Source: Pseudomonas versuta
GTDB taxonomy: Bacteria > Pseudomonadota > Gammaproteobacteria > Pseudomonadales > Pseudomonadaceae
Assembly (NCBI RefSeq): GCF_001294575.1
Contig: NZ_CP012676.1
Location: forward strand, 2,294,001-2,358,000
Reading direction: 5' to 3'
DNA: 64,000 nt
Every line of letters starts with the position of its first letter. Within the stretch, counting starts at the first letter, position 1. The notes below the pieces were generated by a model. The model was not told the origin of the DNA, searched no databases, and saw only the letters and a list, made by a program, of their open reading frames with translations. Below, piece by piece: positions 15,513-25,511 of this stretch. Both the position numbers and the translations under genes were made by a program.

Positions 15513-17387
15513 ATGTCTTCACTATTCCTGCCCCTGCTTCGCTCGCTGCTGCTACCCGTGCTGTCGTGCCTGTGCGTGGGTGTGAGTGCCGCACCCAGCC
15601 AGGCCATGACGGTCTATGGCGAAGCGCCCAAGTACCCTGACGGGTTCAAGCACTTCGATTATGTCAATCCGGATGCGCCCAAGGGCGGGTCGCTGAGCCG
15701 GGCGTCGATGGAAATCGGCCAGTTCAATTATCTGATTCCTTTTGTCGACACCGGTACCGGTGTCGCCCAGGTCGAACAGTGGGTGTACTCGCCCCTGGCC
15801 TTCCGCTCCCTGGACGAGCCCTACACCGTCTACGGCCTGGTGGCGCAAAAGATGGAGCGCGACCCCGACGGCCTGTGGGTTCGTTTTTACCTGAACCCCA
15901 AGGCCCGTTTTGCCGATGACACCCCGATCACCGCACAGGATGTGGCGTTCACCTACAACACCCTGGTAACCCAGGCCAGCCTGGGCTATCGCATGCTTTA
16001 CAGCGAAGTCAAAGACGTGGTTATCGAAGGCCCGTTGCAAGTGCGCTTCGATTTCAAAAGCAATCTCAACCGCACCCTGGCGCTGGATCTGGCCGATCTG
16101 CATGTACTGCCGGAACACTGGTGGAAGACCCGCAACTTTGCCAGCGGTGGCGGTTTTGAACCGCCACTGGGCAGCGGGCCGTACTCGGTAGCGCAGGTCG
16201 ATGCGGGGCGCAGTATCAGCTTTGAGCGTAATAAAAACTGGTGGGGCAAAGACCTGCCGGTGAGCAAGGGCCTGTACAACTTCGACCGCCTGACGGTGAA
16301 TTTTTACAGCGACACCGACGTCGCCCGGCAATTGATCAAGGCCGGGGCGTTTGACTACAACCGCGAGTTCTCGGCCACCGGCTTCAGCATCGGCTATGAC
16401 AGCCCGGTGCTGAGTGACGGGCGCCTGCAGCGCGGGGTCTTCGCCAAAGACAAACCGGGCGCGGCCCAGGGGTTTGCTTTCAATCTGCAAAACCCGTTCT
16501 TTCAGGACCGCCGGGTACGCCAGGCGCTGAGCCTGCTGTGGGATTTTGAATGGACCAACAAACAGATGATGCGCAGTTTTTATGTGCGCCAGCAAAGCTA
16601 CTTCCCCAAGAGTGAAATGGCCGCTACCGCCCTGCCCGATGCCCGCGAGCTGGAAATCCTCGAACCGCTGCGCGGAAAAATCCCGGACGAGGTATTTACC
16701 CGGGTTTACCAGGCACCGAAAACCGATGGCAGCGGTTATATCCGCGACAAACAACTGCAAGCCCTGGCCCTGTTCAAAGAGGCCGGCTGGACCCCGAAAA
16801 ACAACACCCTGGTCAACGCCCAGGGTGAACCGCTGCGCTTTACCTTTCTTGATGGCCAGGGCGGCTTCGACCGCATGATCCTGCCGTTCAAGCGCACCCT
16901 GGCGCAGATCGGCATCACCATGGACATCCGCAAGATCGATTCGGCGCAGTACATCAACCGGCTCAACGCCCGTGACTACGACATGATCGTGGTCGGCTTC
17001 CCGCGCAGTGGCGTCCCCATCGTCTCGCCGGGCCGCGAGATGTACGACATGTATGGTTCCAGCAGTGCCACCCAGGTGGGCTCCTCCAATGCCTTTGTGT
17101 TGCGCGACCCGGCAGTGGACAGCCTGATCGACGGTCTGGTCCGGGCCAACAGCCGCGACGAAATGGTGCATTACGCCCGCGCCCTGGACCGGGTGCTGCA
17201 GTGGGGCTACTACATGATCCCCAACTATTACTCGGTCGGCACCCCGACCGTGTTTCAGAACCGCTTCGCCCGCCCGGTGCTTGGGCCCAAGTACGACGAA
17301 GGCCTGGACACCTGGTGGGAAGTCAGCAAGACCGCGCTTACCAACACGGCCATGAGCAAAACCAGCGCATTGTCGGAGGGTCATTGA
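15513..17387 (+). CDS. yejA: Peptide ABC transporter binding protein, YejA/NppA-like
   Basis: A 624-residue periplasmic solute-binding protein of family 5. The signal peptide covers roughly residues 1-30 ([21 protein letters not shown]). The mature start with [24 protein letters not shown] is typical of YejA, the binding protein that takes up oligopeptides and microcin C-type peptide-nucleotides; NppA of P. aeruginosa is related. I chose ATG at 15513 with AAGGAAA eight bases upstream. It is followed after one base by the permease gene. Together with the receptor and TonB motor it would carry a peptide from outside to the cytoplasm. Confidence 0.88.
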   Translation: MSSLFLPLLRSLLLPVLSCLCVGVSAAPSQAMTVYGEAPKYPDGFKHFDYVNPDAPKGGSLSRASMEIGQFNYLIPFVDTGTGVAQVEQWVYSPLAFRSLDEPYTVYGLVAQKMERDPDGLWVRFYLNPKARFADDTPITAQDVAFTYNTLVTQASLGYRMLYSEVKDVVIEGPLQVRFDFKSNLNRTLALDLADLHVLPEHWWKTRNFASGGGFEPPLGSGPYSVAQVDAGRSISFERNKNWWGKDLPVSKGLYNFDRLTVNFYSDTDVARQLIKAGAFDYNREFSATGFSIGYDSPVLSDGRLQRGVFAKDKPGAAQGFAFNLQNPFFQDRRVRQALSLLWDFEWTNKQMMRSFYVRQQSYFPKSEMAATALPDARELEILEPLRGKIPDEVFTRVYQAPKTDGSGYIRDKQLQALALFKEAGWTPKNNTLVNAQGEPLRFTFLDGQGGFDRMILPFKRTLAQIGITMDIRKIDSAQYINRLNARDYDMIVVGFPRSGVPIVSPGREMYDMYGSSSATQVGSSNAFVLRDPAVDSLIDGLVRANSRDEMVHYARALDRVLQWGYYMIPNYYSVGTPTVFQNRFARPVLGPKYDEGLDTWWEVSKTALTNTAMSKTSALSEGH

Positions 17388-17388
17388 G

Positions 17389-18459
17389 ATGTTGCATTAC
17401 ATCAGTCGACGTTTATTGCTGATCATCCCCACCTTGCTGTGCATTCTGGTGGTCAACTTTCTGATCGTGCAGGCCGCCCCCGGCGGCCCGGTGGATCAAG
17501 CCATCGCGCGTCTGCAGGGGTTCAGCGGCGCTTCGGTCGGCGGCGGTGCCCGCGACATGGCGGGCGCCGGTACCGGTGCCAGCCGCAGCAGCCGCGGGCT
17601 GGACCCGCAACTGATCGAAGAGATCAAACACCACTACGGCTTCGACAAACCCATGCATGAGCGCCTGTGGTTGATGCTCAAGAACTACGCGCAGCTGGAT
17701 TTGGGCAACAGCTTCTTTCGCGGGGCCAAGGTCACTGACCTGATCCTGCAAAAGCTGCCGGTGACCATCTCCCTGGGTTTATGGGCAACGCTGATCACCT
17801 ACCTGATATCGATCCCGCTGGGGATCCGCAAGGCCATCCACAACGGCAGCGCCTTCGATGTCTGGACCAGTACCGCGATCATCATCGGCTACGCCATGCC
17901 CGCGTTTCTGTTCGCCATCCTGTTGATCGTGGTGTTTGCCGGGGGCAGTTATGTCAGCTGGTTCCCGGTGCAAGGGCTGGTGTCGGACAACTTCGACAGC
18001 CTGAGCCTGCTGGGCAAGGTCGGTGATTATCTGTGGCACATGGTGCTACCCGTGAGCGCGCTGGTCATCGGCGGTTTTGCCACCCTGACCATCCTCACCA
18101 AAAACAGCTTTCTCAATGAAATAAGCCGCCAGTACGTAGTGACGGCCCGGGCCAAGGGCCTGACCGAAAAACGCGTGTTGTACGGCCATGTACTGCGCAA
18201 CGCCATGTTACTGGTGGTGGCCGGCCTGCCCCAGGCACTGATCGAAGTGTTCTTCGCCGGCTCACTGCTGATTGAAACCATCTTCAACCTCGACGGCATT
18301 GGCCGCATGAGCTACGAGGCGGCGATTTCCCGTGATTACCCGGTGGTGTTCGGCACCCTGTTTCTGTTCACCCTGTTTGGCCTGCTGATCAAGTTGATCG
18401 GCGACCTCTGTTACACCCTGCTCGACCCCCGTATCGACTTCTCGGCGAGGACTGCCTGA
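17389..18459 (+). CDS. yejB: Peptide ABC transporter permease, YejB-like
   Basis: A 356-residue inner-membrane permease. Helix 1 lies near residues 8-28, followed by an extended loop rich in Gly, Ala and Ser ([23 protein letters not shown]), as in YejB. Then come five helices with the EAA-type contact motif around [22 protein letters not shown]. It starts one base after the yejA stop and overlaps yejE by one base, so the four genes form a tight operon. It would form the membrane channel together with the YejE-like subunit. Confidence 0.9.
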   Translation: MLHYISRRLLLIIPTLLCILVVNFLIVQAAPGGPVDQAIARLQGFSGASVGGGARDMAGAGTGASRSSRGLDPQLIEEIKHHYGFDKPMHERLWLMLKNYAQLDLGNSFFRGAKVTDLILQKLPVTISLGLWATLITYLISIPLGIRKAIHNGSAFDVWTSTAIIIGYAMPAFLFAILLIVVFAGGSYVSWFPVQGLVSDNFDSLSLLGKVGDYLWHMVLPVSALVIGGFATLTILTKNSFLNEISRQYVVTARAKGLTEKRVLYGHVLRNAMLLVVAGLPQALIEVFFAGSLLIETIFNLDGIGRMSYEAAISRDYPVVFGTLFLFTLFGLLIKLIGDLCYTLLDPRIDFSARTA

Positions 18460-19481
18460 TGTTTACTCTCTCTCCTCTGGGCCGTCGGCGCCTCGCCCAC
18501 TTCAAGGCCAACCGCCGTGGCTGGTGGTCATTGTGGTTGTTTATCGGTCTGTTTACGGTATGCCTGGGCGGTGAACTGATCGCCAACGACAAGCCGCTGG
18601 CGATCCACTACAAAGATCACTGGTACTTCCCGATTGTGAGCGGCTACGAGGAAACCGACTTCGGCGGCGAACTGCCCTTCGAACCCGATTACAGCAGCGA
18701 CTATGTGCGCAAACTGATCGCCGGCCAGGGCGGCTGGATGCTGTTTGCGCCCATCCCTTTCAGCTATGACACGGTCAACTATGACCTCACGCAACCCGCC
18801 CCGAGCCCGCCCAGCAGCAGCAACTGGCTGGGCACTGACGACCAGGCCCGGGATGTACTGGCCCGGGTGATTTTCGGCGCGCGGATTTCCATCCTGTTCG
18901 CGTTGATCCTGACCGCCATCAGCGCCGTGGTCGGCATTACCGCCGGCGCCCTGCAAGGCTTTTATGGCGGCATGGCAGACATGATCGGACAACGGCTGCA
19001 GGAGGTCTGGGCCGGGCTGCCGGTGCTGTACCTGTTGATCATCCTCTCGGGGTTTATTGCCCCCAGTTTCTGGTGGTTGCTGGGCATCATGGCGCTGTTC
19101 AGCTGGCTGGCACTGGTGGACGTGGTGCGCGCCGAGTTCTTGCGCGGGCGCAACCTGGAATACGTCAAGGCCGCCCGCGCTCTGGGCCTGACCAATGGCG
19201 CGCTGATGCGCCGGCATATCTTGCCCAATGCCATGACCTCGACCCTGACCTACCTGCCCTTCATCCTCACCGGCGCCATCGCCACCCTGACTGCCCTGGA
19301 CTTTCTGGGCTTCGGCATGCCACCCGGCACCGCCTCGCTGGGCGAGCTTATCGGCCAGGCCAAGCGCAACCTGCAGGCGCCCTGGCTGGGCCTGACCGCG
19401 TTCTGCGCACTGGCACTGATTTTGTCGCTACTGGTGTTTATCGGCGAAGCCTGCCGCGATGCTTTTGATCCCCGGAGTTGA
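18459..19481 (+). CDS. yejE: Peptide ABC transporter permease, YejE-like
   Basis: The second permease, 340 residues. After helix 1 (WWSLWLFIGLFTVCLGGELIAND) there is a periplasmic stretch of about 100 residues with NWLGTDDQARDVLARVIFGARIS, the hallmark of OppC/YejE subunits. Then come five helices and the ATPase-contact loop ARALGLTNGALMRRHILPNAM. The stop codon lies one base before the ATPase start, so the operon continues without a gap. Confidence 0.9.
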   Translation: MFTLSPLGRRRLAHFKANRRGWWSLWLFIGLFTVCLGGELIANDKPLAIHYKDHWYFPIVSGYEETDFGGELPFEPDYSSDYVRKLIAGQGGWMLFAPIPFSYDTVNYDLTQPAPSPPSSSNWLGTDDQARDVLARVIFGARISILFALILTAISAVVGITAGALQGFYGGMADMIGQRLQEVWAGLPVLYLLIILSGFIAPSFWWLLGIMALFSWLALVDVVRAEFLRGRNLEYVKAARALGLTNGALMRRHILPNAMTSTLTYLPFILTGAIATLTALDFLGFGMPPGTASLGELIGQAKRNLQAPWLGLTAFCALALILSLLVFIGEACRDAFDPRS

Positions 19482-19482
19482 G

Positions 19483-21084
19483 ATGAACGACACATTGATT
19501 GAAATACGTGACCTGCGCGTGAGCTTTGCCGGGCAAGAAGTGGTACACGGGCTCAACCTCGACATACGCCGTGGCGAATGCCTGGCCCTGGTGGGTGAGT
19601 CGGGCTCGGGAAAATCGGTGACGGCACATTCGATCCTGCGCCTTTTGCCCGGCAAGAGTGTGCAGACTCAAGGCAGCATCTGCTATGACGGCACCGATCT
19701 GGTGAGCGCCAGCCCGGCGCAATTGCGCAGTTTGCGCGGCAACCGCATCGCGATGATTTTTCAGGAGCCGATGACCTCGCTCAACCCTTTGCACACCGTA
19801 CAAAAGCAAATCAGCGAAGTGCTGATCACCCACAAAGGCCTGAAGAACCGCGCAGCCCGGACCCGCACCCTGGAGCTGCTGGAACTGGTGGGCATTCGTG
19901 ACCCGCAAAAACGCCTCAATGCCTACCCGCACCAACTGTCCGGCGGGCAACGGCAACGGGTGATGATCGCCATGGCCCTGGCCAATGAGCCCGAGCTGCT
20001 GATCGCCGACGAACCGACCACCGCGCTGGACGTGACGGTTCAGCAAAAGATCCTCGAGTTGCTGATCGATCTGCAGCAGCGTCTGGGCATGTCATTGCTG
20101 CTGATCAGCCATGACCTCAACCTGGTACGGCGCATTGCCCAGCGTGTCTGCGTGATGCGCGGTGGCGAGATCGTCGAACAGGCCGACTGCGAGACCCTGT
20201 TTCGCAGCCCCAGGCACCCCTATAGCCGGATGCTTATCGAGGCCGAGCCCAGCGGTCGGCCAGTACCGGTGAAAGATCGCCACCCACTGCTGCAAGTCAG
20301 CAACCTGAAGGTCTGGTTCCCCCTGCCCAAGCCTCTGTTCAGCCGCGAACGGCATTACGTCAAGGCAGTGGACGGCGTGTCATTCGAACTGATGAAGGGC
20401 CGTACCCTGGGGATAGTCGGAGAGTCGGGCTCGGGCAAGTCCACCCTTGGCCAGGCCGTCCTGCGCCTGATTGAATCCGAAGGTGACATCCGCTTTGGCA
20501 ACAAACAGCTGAGCCTGCTCAGTCAGGATTTGTTGCGCCCGTTGCGCCGGCAAATGCAGGTGGTCTTTCAGGACCCGTTCGGCAGCCTGAGCCCGCGCAT
20601 GTCAGTGCAGCAGATCATCAGTGAAGGGCTGCTGGCCCATGACATTGGCACCGTGCAAGAACGTGAAGCGGCCGTGATCCGGGTGCTTGAAGAAGTGGGG
20701 CTTGATCCGCAAAGCCGTCATCGCTACCCCCATGAGTTTTCAGGTGGCCAGCGCCAGCGCATCTCCATTGCCCGGGCCCTGATCATGGAGCCGGCGCTGA
20801 TCCTGCTGGACGAGCCGACCTCGGCACTGGATCGAACCGTGCAAAAACAGGTGGTGGATCTGCTCCGGGATTTGCAGGCCCGCCACGGCCTGACTTACCT
20901 GTTCATCAGCCACGACCTGGCCGTGGTCAATGCCCTGGCCCATGACATGATCGTGATCAAGGACGGCAAAGTGGTGGAGCAAGGCAACGCCCAAACCATT
21001 TTCGATAACCCGCAACATGCCTACACCCGGGAGTTGCTGCAGGCCAGCAGCCTGAAAACCCAACGCCTGGCAGAAGCCGTATAA
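19483..21084 (+). CDS. yejF: Peptide ABC transporter, fused double ATPase, YejF-like
   Basis: A 533-residue protein with two complete ATPase domains in one chain, as in YejF. Domain 1 has Walker A GESGSGKS near residue 40, LSGGQ near 150 and Walker [10 protein letters not shown]. Domain 2 has GESGSGKST near 315, FSGGQ near 420 and LILLDEPTS. Each half keeps a linker ([18 protein letters not shown]) for binding two permeases. ATG at 19483 with GGAG upstream is preferred over the longer frame that overlaps yejE. A perfect REP inverted repeat closes the operon. Confidence 0.92.
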   Translation: MNDTLIEIRDLRVSFAGQEVVHGLNLDIRRGECLALVGESGSGKSVTAHSILRLLPGKSVQTQGSICYDGTDLVSASPAQLRSLRGNRIAMIFQEPMTSLNPLHTVQKQISEVLITHKGLKNRAARTRTLELLELVGIRDPQKRLNAYPHQLSGGQRQRVMIAMALANEPELLIADEPTTALDVTVQQKILELLIDLQQRLGMSLLLISHDLNLVRRIAQRVCVMRGGEIVEQADCETLFRSPRHPYSRMLIEAEPSGRPVPVKDRHPLLQVSNLKVWFPLPKPLFSRERHYVKAVDGVSFELMKGRTLGIVGESGSGKSTLGQAVLRLIESEGDIRFGNKQLSLLSQDLLRPLRRQMQVVFQDPFGSLSPRMSVQQIISEGLLAHDIGTVQEREAAVIRVLEEVGLDPQSRHRYPHEFSGGQRQRISIARALIMEPALILLDEPTSALDRTVQKQVVDLLRDLQARHGLTYLFISHDLAVVNALAHDMIVIKDGKVVEQGNAQTIFDNPQHAYTRELLQASSLKTQRLAEAV

Positions 21085-21086
21085 CC

Positions 21087-21156
21087 CTGTAGGAGCGAGC
21101 TTGCTCGCGAGCTCTTGGCGATCCTGAAAAGCTCGCGAGCAAGCTCGCTCCTACAG
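21087..21156. repeat. REP inverted pair, 27-bp perfect arms
   Basis: Arms at 21087-21113 and 21130-21156 are exact reverse complements (starting CTGTAGGAGCGAGCTTGC), around a 16-nt AT-rich loop. This is the best-preserved copy of the REP family in the window. It lies after the peptide importer operon and may also act as a transcription end or mRNA stabiliser. Confidence 0.85.
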
Positions 21157-21264
21157 ACCACATATAACCTAATAGAATATTTATGGAGTTTTATATTCTT
21201 TTTTAAACCCTAAATTACCTGCAAGAATCTCGTCATAAATCTTCCAACTCATGATGAGAACGAA

Positions 21265-22071
21265 ATGAAAAAACTCACTGCCCTCACCGCTTTGACCCTG
21301 GCCGTTTTGTCGGGGCTGGCCCACGCCGACCGTCTGGATGACATCAAAAAGTCCGGTGTGCTGCGCGTAGCGTCTTTTGACAGCAACCCGCCATTTGGTT
21401 TTGTCGACGCCAAAAGCAAGCAGATCGAAGGCCTGGACGTGGACTACGCCAAGGCCATCGCCGACAAACTGGGGGTGAAATTGCAGTTGCAGCCAACCAA
21501 CCCGGCCAACCGCGTGCCGCTGCTGGTCGCCAACAAGGTCGACCTGGTGCTGGCCAACTTCACCATTACCCCGGAGCGCGCCGAACAGGTGAACTTCAGC
21601 ATTCCGTACTTCGCCTCGGGCCAGCAGTTCATCGTCAAGAAAGGCACACTCACCTCCCCGCAGGAGCTGAACAAATGGCGTGTGGGCGTGGACAAGGGCA
21701 CGGTCAACGAGGGCGTGCTGCGCGAGAAATTCCCCGGCGCCAAAGTGGTGGCCTATGACGATACGCCGTTCGCCTTCACGGCCCTGCGCAACGGTAACGT
21801 GCAAGCCATCACCCAGGACGGTCCGAAACTGATCGGGCTGCTGGCCAACGTGCCGGACAAGGACAAGTACGAAGTGCCGCCGTTCACCATCTCCAATGAC
21901 TTGATCGGCGTCGGCATTCCAAAAGGTGAAGAGCGCCTGACCGAAGTGGTCAACCAGACCCTCACCGACCTCGAAGCCCAGGGCAAGGCTCAAGGCATCT
22001 ACGACACCTGGTTCGGTCCCGCCACCAAGACCCCGCTGACCCGTCTGTACAAGATTGGCGACAAGAGCTAA
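21265..22071 (+). CDS. Amino-acid ABC transporter periplasmic binding protein (family 3)
   Basis: A 268-residue binding protein with a signal peptide of about 21 residues (KLTALTALTLAVLSGLAHA). The mature part starts DRLDDIKKSGVLRVAS, followed by FGFVDAKSKQIEGLDVDYAKAIADKLG, PANRVPLLVANKVDLVLANFTITPERAEQVNFS and KGTVNEGVL, all standard for polar amino-acid binding proteins. The exact ligand cannot be read. Two permease genes follow after a strong hairpin that would let this gene be expressed more than the permeases. No ATPase gene is adjacent. Confidence 0.9.
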   Translation: MKKLTALTALTLAVLSGLAHADRLDDIKKSGVLRVASFDSNPPFGFVDAKSKQIEGLDVDYAKAIADKLGVKLQLQPTNPANRVPLLVANKVDLVLANFTITPERAEQVNFSIPYFASGQQFIVKKGTLTSPQELNKWRVGVDKGTVNEGVLREKFPGAKVVAYDDTPFAFTALRNGNVQAITQDGPKLIGLLANVPDKDKYEVPPFTISNDLIGVGIPKGEERLTEVVNQTLTDLEAQGKAQGIYDTWFGPATKTPLTRLYKIGDKS

Positions 22072-22094
22072 TCACCCTTAGCGGCACCTTCAAG

Positions 22095-22125
22095 CCCGTC
22101 ACGGTCAACCGGACGGGTTTTGTTC
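22095..22125 (+). terminator. Rho-independent (attenuating) terminator between binding protein and permeases
   Basis: CCCGTC-A-CGGT-CA-ACCG-GACGGG followed by TTTTGTT forms a ten-pair hairpin with one bulged A. It lies 24 nt after the binding-protein stop, within 30 bases of the permease start. Partial read-through would explain higher binding-protein levels. Confidence 0.85.
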
Positions 22126-22146
22126 GTTTCTGGATGGACCCTGTTT

Positions 22147-22875
22147 ATGTTTGGTGAACTGCTTGGCCCGAAATACCTGCACTGGTTGCTCGATGGTTTT
22201 GTACTGACCCTGATTCTCTCGCTCCTGACCTGCCTGATCGCCACCGGGCTGGGGTTTTTACTGTGTCTGGCGCGGATCTCTGTTTCGCGTCTGTGGGCAT
22301 GGCCCGCCCGCGCCTATCTGGCACTGTTTCGTAATACGCCGCTGCTGGTGCAGCTGTTTTTCTGGTACTTCGGGGTCACGGCGACCCTCCCCGAGGGGCT
22401 GGTGATGTGGCTCAACCAACCGCGCACCCTTGCATTGGGGCTGTTTGATATTGAATGGCCATCCTTTGAGTTCATCGCCGGCTTCTGGGGCCTGATGCTC
22501 TACACCGCGGCATTTATTTGTGAAGAGTTTCGTGCCGGTGTCGGCTCGGTGCGGCCCGAACAGCGGGCGGCCGGTCTGGCACTGGGCTTCACCCCGGCGC
22601 AGGTGTGGCGCTATATCGTGTTCCCACAAGCCGTACGCACTGCGCTGGGCCCGCTGCTGGGGCAATACATGAATGCGCTGAAAAACTCTTCGCTGACCAT
22701 GGCCATCGGCCTGGCCGAGCTGTCTTACGCCTCGCGCCAGGTCGAGACCGAAACCTTCAAGACGTTCCAGGCCTTTGGTTTCGCGACCCTGCTGTACGTG
22801 GCCAGCATTGCCCTGATCGAAGTGTTCGGCCAAGGCGTTGCCCGCAGCAAGTGGTACAAACAGGGAGTGCTGTAG
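22147..22875 (+). CDS. Amino-acid ABC transporter permease (HisM/GlnP type)
   Basis: A 242-residue inner-membrane permease with five to six helices. The family pattern is seen in ARAYLALFRNTPLLVQLFFWYFG and in the ATPase-contact loop RPEQRAAGLALGFTPAQVWRYIVFPQAVRTALGPLLGQYMNALKNSSL. I chose ATG at 22147 (MFGELLGPKYL); a TTG nine codons upstream overlaps the terminator. It is three bases from the next permease, so the two form a heterodimer pair. Confidence 0.88.
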   Translation: MFGELLGPKYLHWLLDGFVLTLILSLLTCLIATGLGFLLCLARISVSRLWAWPARAYLALFRNTPLLVQLFFWYFGVTATLPEGLVMWLNQPRTLALGLFDIEWPSFEFIAGFWGLMLYTAAFICEEFRAGVGSVRPEQRAAGLALGFTPAQVWRYIVFPQAVRTALGPLLGQYMNALKNSSLTMAIGLAELSYASRQVETETFKTFQAFGFATLLYVASIALIEVFGQGVARSKWYKQGVL

Positions 22876-22878
22876 GCC

Positions 22879-23562
22879 ATGGACTTTTCGGTAATTAGCG
22901 ACAACCTCTCGTATTTCTTGCTCGGCGCCTACCCCGACGGCCCGTTGGGCGGTGCGGCACTGACACTGGTATTGAGCGCGCTGTCGGGGGTGATCTCGGC
23001 GGTACTGGGGCTGGTGCTGGGCATCGCGCTGGTGCTCATTCGCAGCAGAGTGCGCTGGCTGTTGCTCGCAGTGCTCGGCTTTTTGCGGGCGATCCCGGTG
23101 GTGATGCTGATTTTCTGGAGCTACTTCCTGCTGCCCATCGTGTTCAAGGTGGACGTACCTGCCCTGGCCACGGTGGTGTGTGCCCTGTCGTTGATCGCAG
23201 GGGCGTATCTGGCGCACTCGGTCTATGCCGGGATCAGTAGCCTGGCGCCCGGGCAATGGGCCGCGGGCAAGGCGCTGGGCCTGAGTACATGGCAAGTACT
23301 GCGCCTGATCATCCTGCCGCAGGCCTTGCCGATGATGCTGCCCTCCTTCCTCAACCAATGGATTTCACTGATCAAGGACACCTCGCTGGCGTATGTGATC
23401 GGCGTGGGCGAACTGTCGTTCGTCGCCACCCAGGTCAGCAACCGGGTGATGGTGCACCCGACGGAAATATTCCTGTTTGTGGCGCTGGTGTACTTCGTGT
23501 TTTGCAGCAGCCTGGACCTGATGGCCAATCACTTGATCAAGCCCAAGGCCAAAACCCGCTAA
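22879..23562 (+). CDS. Amino-acid ABC transporter permease, second subunit
   Basis: A 227-residue permease homologous to its upstream neighbour. The helix 2-3 region has LLAVLGFLRAIPVVMLIFWSYFLLP and the contact loop APGQWAAGKALGLSTWQVLRLIILPQALPMMLPSFLNQWISLIKDTSL. It ends the three-gene set. A functional importer needs an ATPase, and none is encoded between this gene and the neighbouring REP element or nearby, so it must borrow one from elsewhere in the genome. Confidence 0.88.
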   Translation: MDFSVISDNLSYFLLGAYPDGPLGGAALTLVLSALSGVISAVLGLVLGIALVLIRSRVRWLLLAVLGFLRAIPVVMLIFWSYFLLPIVFKVDVPALATVVCALSLIAGAYLAHSVYAGISSLAPGQWAAGKALGLSTWQVLRLIILPQALPMMLPSFLNQWISLIKDTSLAYVIGVGELSFVATQVSNRVMVHPTEIFLFVALVYFVFCSSLDLMANHLIKPKAKTR

Positions 23563-23569
23563 CCGCGAC

Positions 23570-23630
23570 CTGTAGGAGCGAGCTTGCTCGCGAGCTTTTA
23601 AGCAGCTCAACGAAGAGCTCGCTCCTACAG
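23570..23630. repeat. REP inverted pair with shortened right arm
   Basis: The left arm is the full CTGTAGGAGCGAGCTTGCTC form. The right arm, AGAGCTCGCTCCTACAG, lacks the central GCGAGCAAGCTC part found in the copy at 21087. It lies between the converging permease and DUF3325 genes. Confidence 0.75.
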
Positions 23631-23635
23631 GGGGG

Positions 23636-23971
23636 TCAGGTCAGGGTTGTGATCATGGCCCACACGGGGGCGATACCCAGTGGCAGCCATACCGCCAGCC
23701 GTGGCCGATAAGGCAGCAGCATCAATAGCCCGAACCCACTCAACGAAAGCATGCCGAACCAGCCAACGGGGCCCATGGCCCAGCCCCAGGCTTGCGCGCA
23801 AAAGTACAGGCTCAGCCCCAGGCTCAACCAGCCAGCCGCACGCAAGCTGTGGCGCAAGCTGACCGGGGGGACTTTGTGCCACAGCTGTTTGTAGTGACGC
23901 TCCAGCCCCTGACACAACGCGAGCATGCCCAGGTAGGCGAATGCCCATCCCGCAAAAAAATCAGCCAGCAT
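23636..23971 (-). CDS. DUF3325 small membrane protein
   Basis: A 111-residue, strongly hydrophobic protein with about three transmembrane helices (MLADFFAGWAFAYLGMLALCQGLERHYKQLW, GWLSLGLSLYFCAQAWGW, FGMLSLSGFGLLMLL). The pattern fits DUF3325, a family usually found beside PepSY membrane proteins and siderophore receptors. It is the last gene of a four-gene leftward set and overlaps the PepSY gene by 11 bp. The function is unknown; a helper role in ferric siderophore reduction or inner-membrane passage is inferred from context. Confidence 0.75.
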   Translation of the reverse strand: MLADFFAGWAFAYLGMLALCQGLERHYKQLWHKVPPVSLRHSLRAAGWLSLGLSLYFCAQAWGWAMGPVGWFGMLSLSGFGLLMLLPYRPRLAVWLPLGIAPVWAMITTLT

Positions 23972-25511
23972 TTGAATTCACCTCGACCATGGCAGCCGTC
24001 TTTTTACGCGGTACCCGCTCCACCACCGGTTGCGAAACCTTCCAGCACGCCCACAGCAATATGGCCCCCAGCACCAGGGCTGTCAGTTCGACGCCCATGC
24101 GGCTGTGCAGCGCCCATGGCCGGTCAACTGTAAACATGCTCAGTAACGGCAAGCCCAGGCACATCAGCCCGGCCAGCCCCAGTTGCTCACGCCAGGCCTG
24201 CATGCGCGGTCTGAGCAAGGCATGCACCAGACTCAACGCCCATACCCCGAAGAATACGTTCAGCTCCGCATCTGCCCGCTCCTTGAGCGCCACCGGTAAC
24301 AGGTGATTGCCCCACAGCAAGCTGATGCAGGCCAGGCTCAAACCGGCCATGACCGTGACGTTGATGGCCTCGACCAGGCGATAGAACACCTGCCCTGCCC
24401 GGCTTTCACTGGCATATTTACGCCGGCGCTTGACGGTAAACAGCACCAGGCCGCTGGCGATCATGGCGCTGCTGATCAACCCGCAAACGAAGTACAGCCA
24501 ACGCATCGGGTAGCCGCCAAACTGGGCGAAGTGTAAGCCGGAAATCACCCGATGGGTAAGCACCGTAGAACGCATTTCGGTCGGCCCCGACAACTGCTCG
24601 CCGGTGACCCCGTCAAAGCGCATGCCCTGGCCTTTGGTCAGGGCAATCCGGTTGCCCAGAATCGGCCGAATCTGGATCTGCGCGTTGCTCTGCCCGGGGT
24701 TGGTAATGTTGACCCCGCTCAAGGGCCCCATCACCTCGCGGGCCTTGGCCAGCAACGGCCCGACAGCCACCAGCGGCGCGGGCCCTGCCGCTTGCGGGCG
24801 CTCTATTTCCAGGGCCGCAGGTGCCGGGTCCTGTGCCTTGAAGAAGGCTTCGCGATTGCCATCAAACAGGGCGTCCATGGCAGCAGGCATATAAATCACC
24901 AGAAAAATCGCCAGCCCGCTGTAGGTGATCATCAAATGGAACGGCAACAACAGCACGGCACTGGCGTTGTGCGCGTCGAGCCACGAACGCTGGCCCTTGG
25001 CCGGGCGGAAGGTGAAGAACTCCTTGAAGAATTTTTTGTGAATCACGATCCCGCTGACCAGCGCCGCCAGCATGCCCATCGCCAGAGCCCCCACCAGATA
25101 GATCCCCAGCAGGCCAGGCATATGCAAGGTGAAGTGAAACAGGAAGAAAAACCGGCCACCCACCGTTTCACGCACCGGCAGTACCTCGCCGGTCGCAGGA
25201 TCGAGGGTCACTGATACGCCGTCCCGTCGCCCGCCCGTGGAGGCCTGCAACTCGGGAGAGCGTTCGTAGGGCAAGCTGATGCCCCACTGTTTGGCGTCGG
25301 GCTTGTGGGCGCGCAAATAATTCAGCGCGGTGTCCACCGCCTGTTCATTGCTCAGGTGATGTGCGGGCAGTTCGGGGTGCATCCAGTTATCAATCTCCTG
25401 ATCGAACACCGCGAGGCTGCCGGTCAGGAAGATTACGAACAGTAACCAGCCAACGACCAGGCCGCCCCAGGTGTGCAACCAGGCCATGGATTGGGTCAGG
25501 GTCTGTTTCAT
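23961..25511 (-). CDS. PepSY-associated transmembrane protein, siderophore reductase-like
   Basis: A 516-residue inner-membrane protein of the PepSY-TM family, whose studied members (such as FoxB and FhuF-independent reductases) are linked to release of iron from siderophores. It has an N-terminal helix (SMAWLHTWGGLVVGWLLFVIFLTGSLAVF), a periplasmic region with HPELP, further helices near residues 140 and 195, and four C-terminal helices. Conserved His residues on helices (LHTWGG, FHFTLHMPG, LPFHLMITYSG) could bind haem. ATG at 25511 overlaps the upstream stop as ATGA, which settles the start. Confidence 0.85.
   Translation of the reverse strand: MKQTLTQSMAWLHTWGGLVVGWLLFVIFLTGSLAVFDQEIDNWMHPELPAHHLSNEQAVDTALNYLRAHKPDAKQWGISLPYERSPELQASTGGRRDGVSVTLDPATGEVLPVRETVGGRFFFLFHFTLHMPGLLGIYLVGALAMGMLAALVSGIVIHKKFFKEFFTFRPAKGQRSWLDAHNASAVLLLPFHLMITYSGLAIFLVIYMPAAMDALFDGNREAFFKAQDPAPAALEIERPQAAGPAPLVAVGPLLAKAREVMGPLSGVNITNPGQSNAQIQIRPILGNRIALTKGQGMRFDGVTGEQLSGPTEMRSTVLTHRVISGLHFAQFGGYPMRWLYFVCGLISSAMIASGLVLFTVKRRRKYASESRAGQVFYRLVEAINVTVMAGLSLACISLLWGNHLLPVALKERADAELNVFFGVWALSLVHALLRPRMQAWREQLGLAGLMCLGLPLLSMFTVDRPWALHSRMGVELTALVLGAILLWACWKVSQPVVERVPRKKTAAMVEVNSNAG

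Noticed and set aside
15552..17384. Long open frame of about 610 codons on the - strand opposite the YejA-like gene
   Set aside because: It mirrors a clearly real + strand gene; composition is His/Gln/Val-rich with no domain, as expected from antisense of GC-rich codons.
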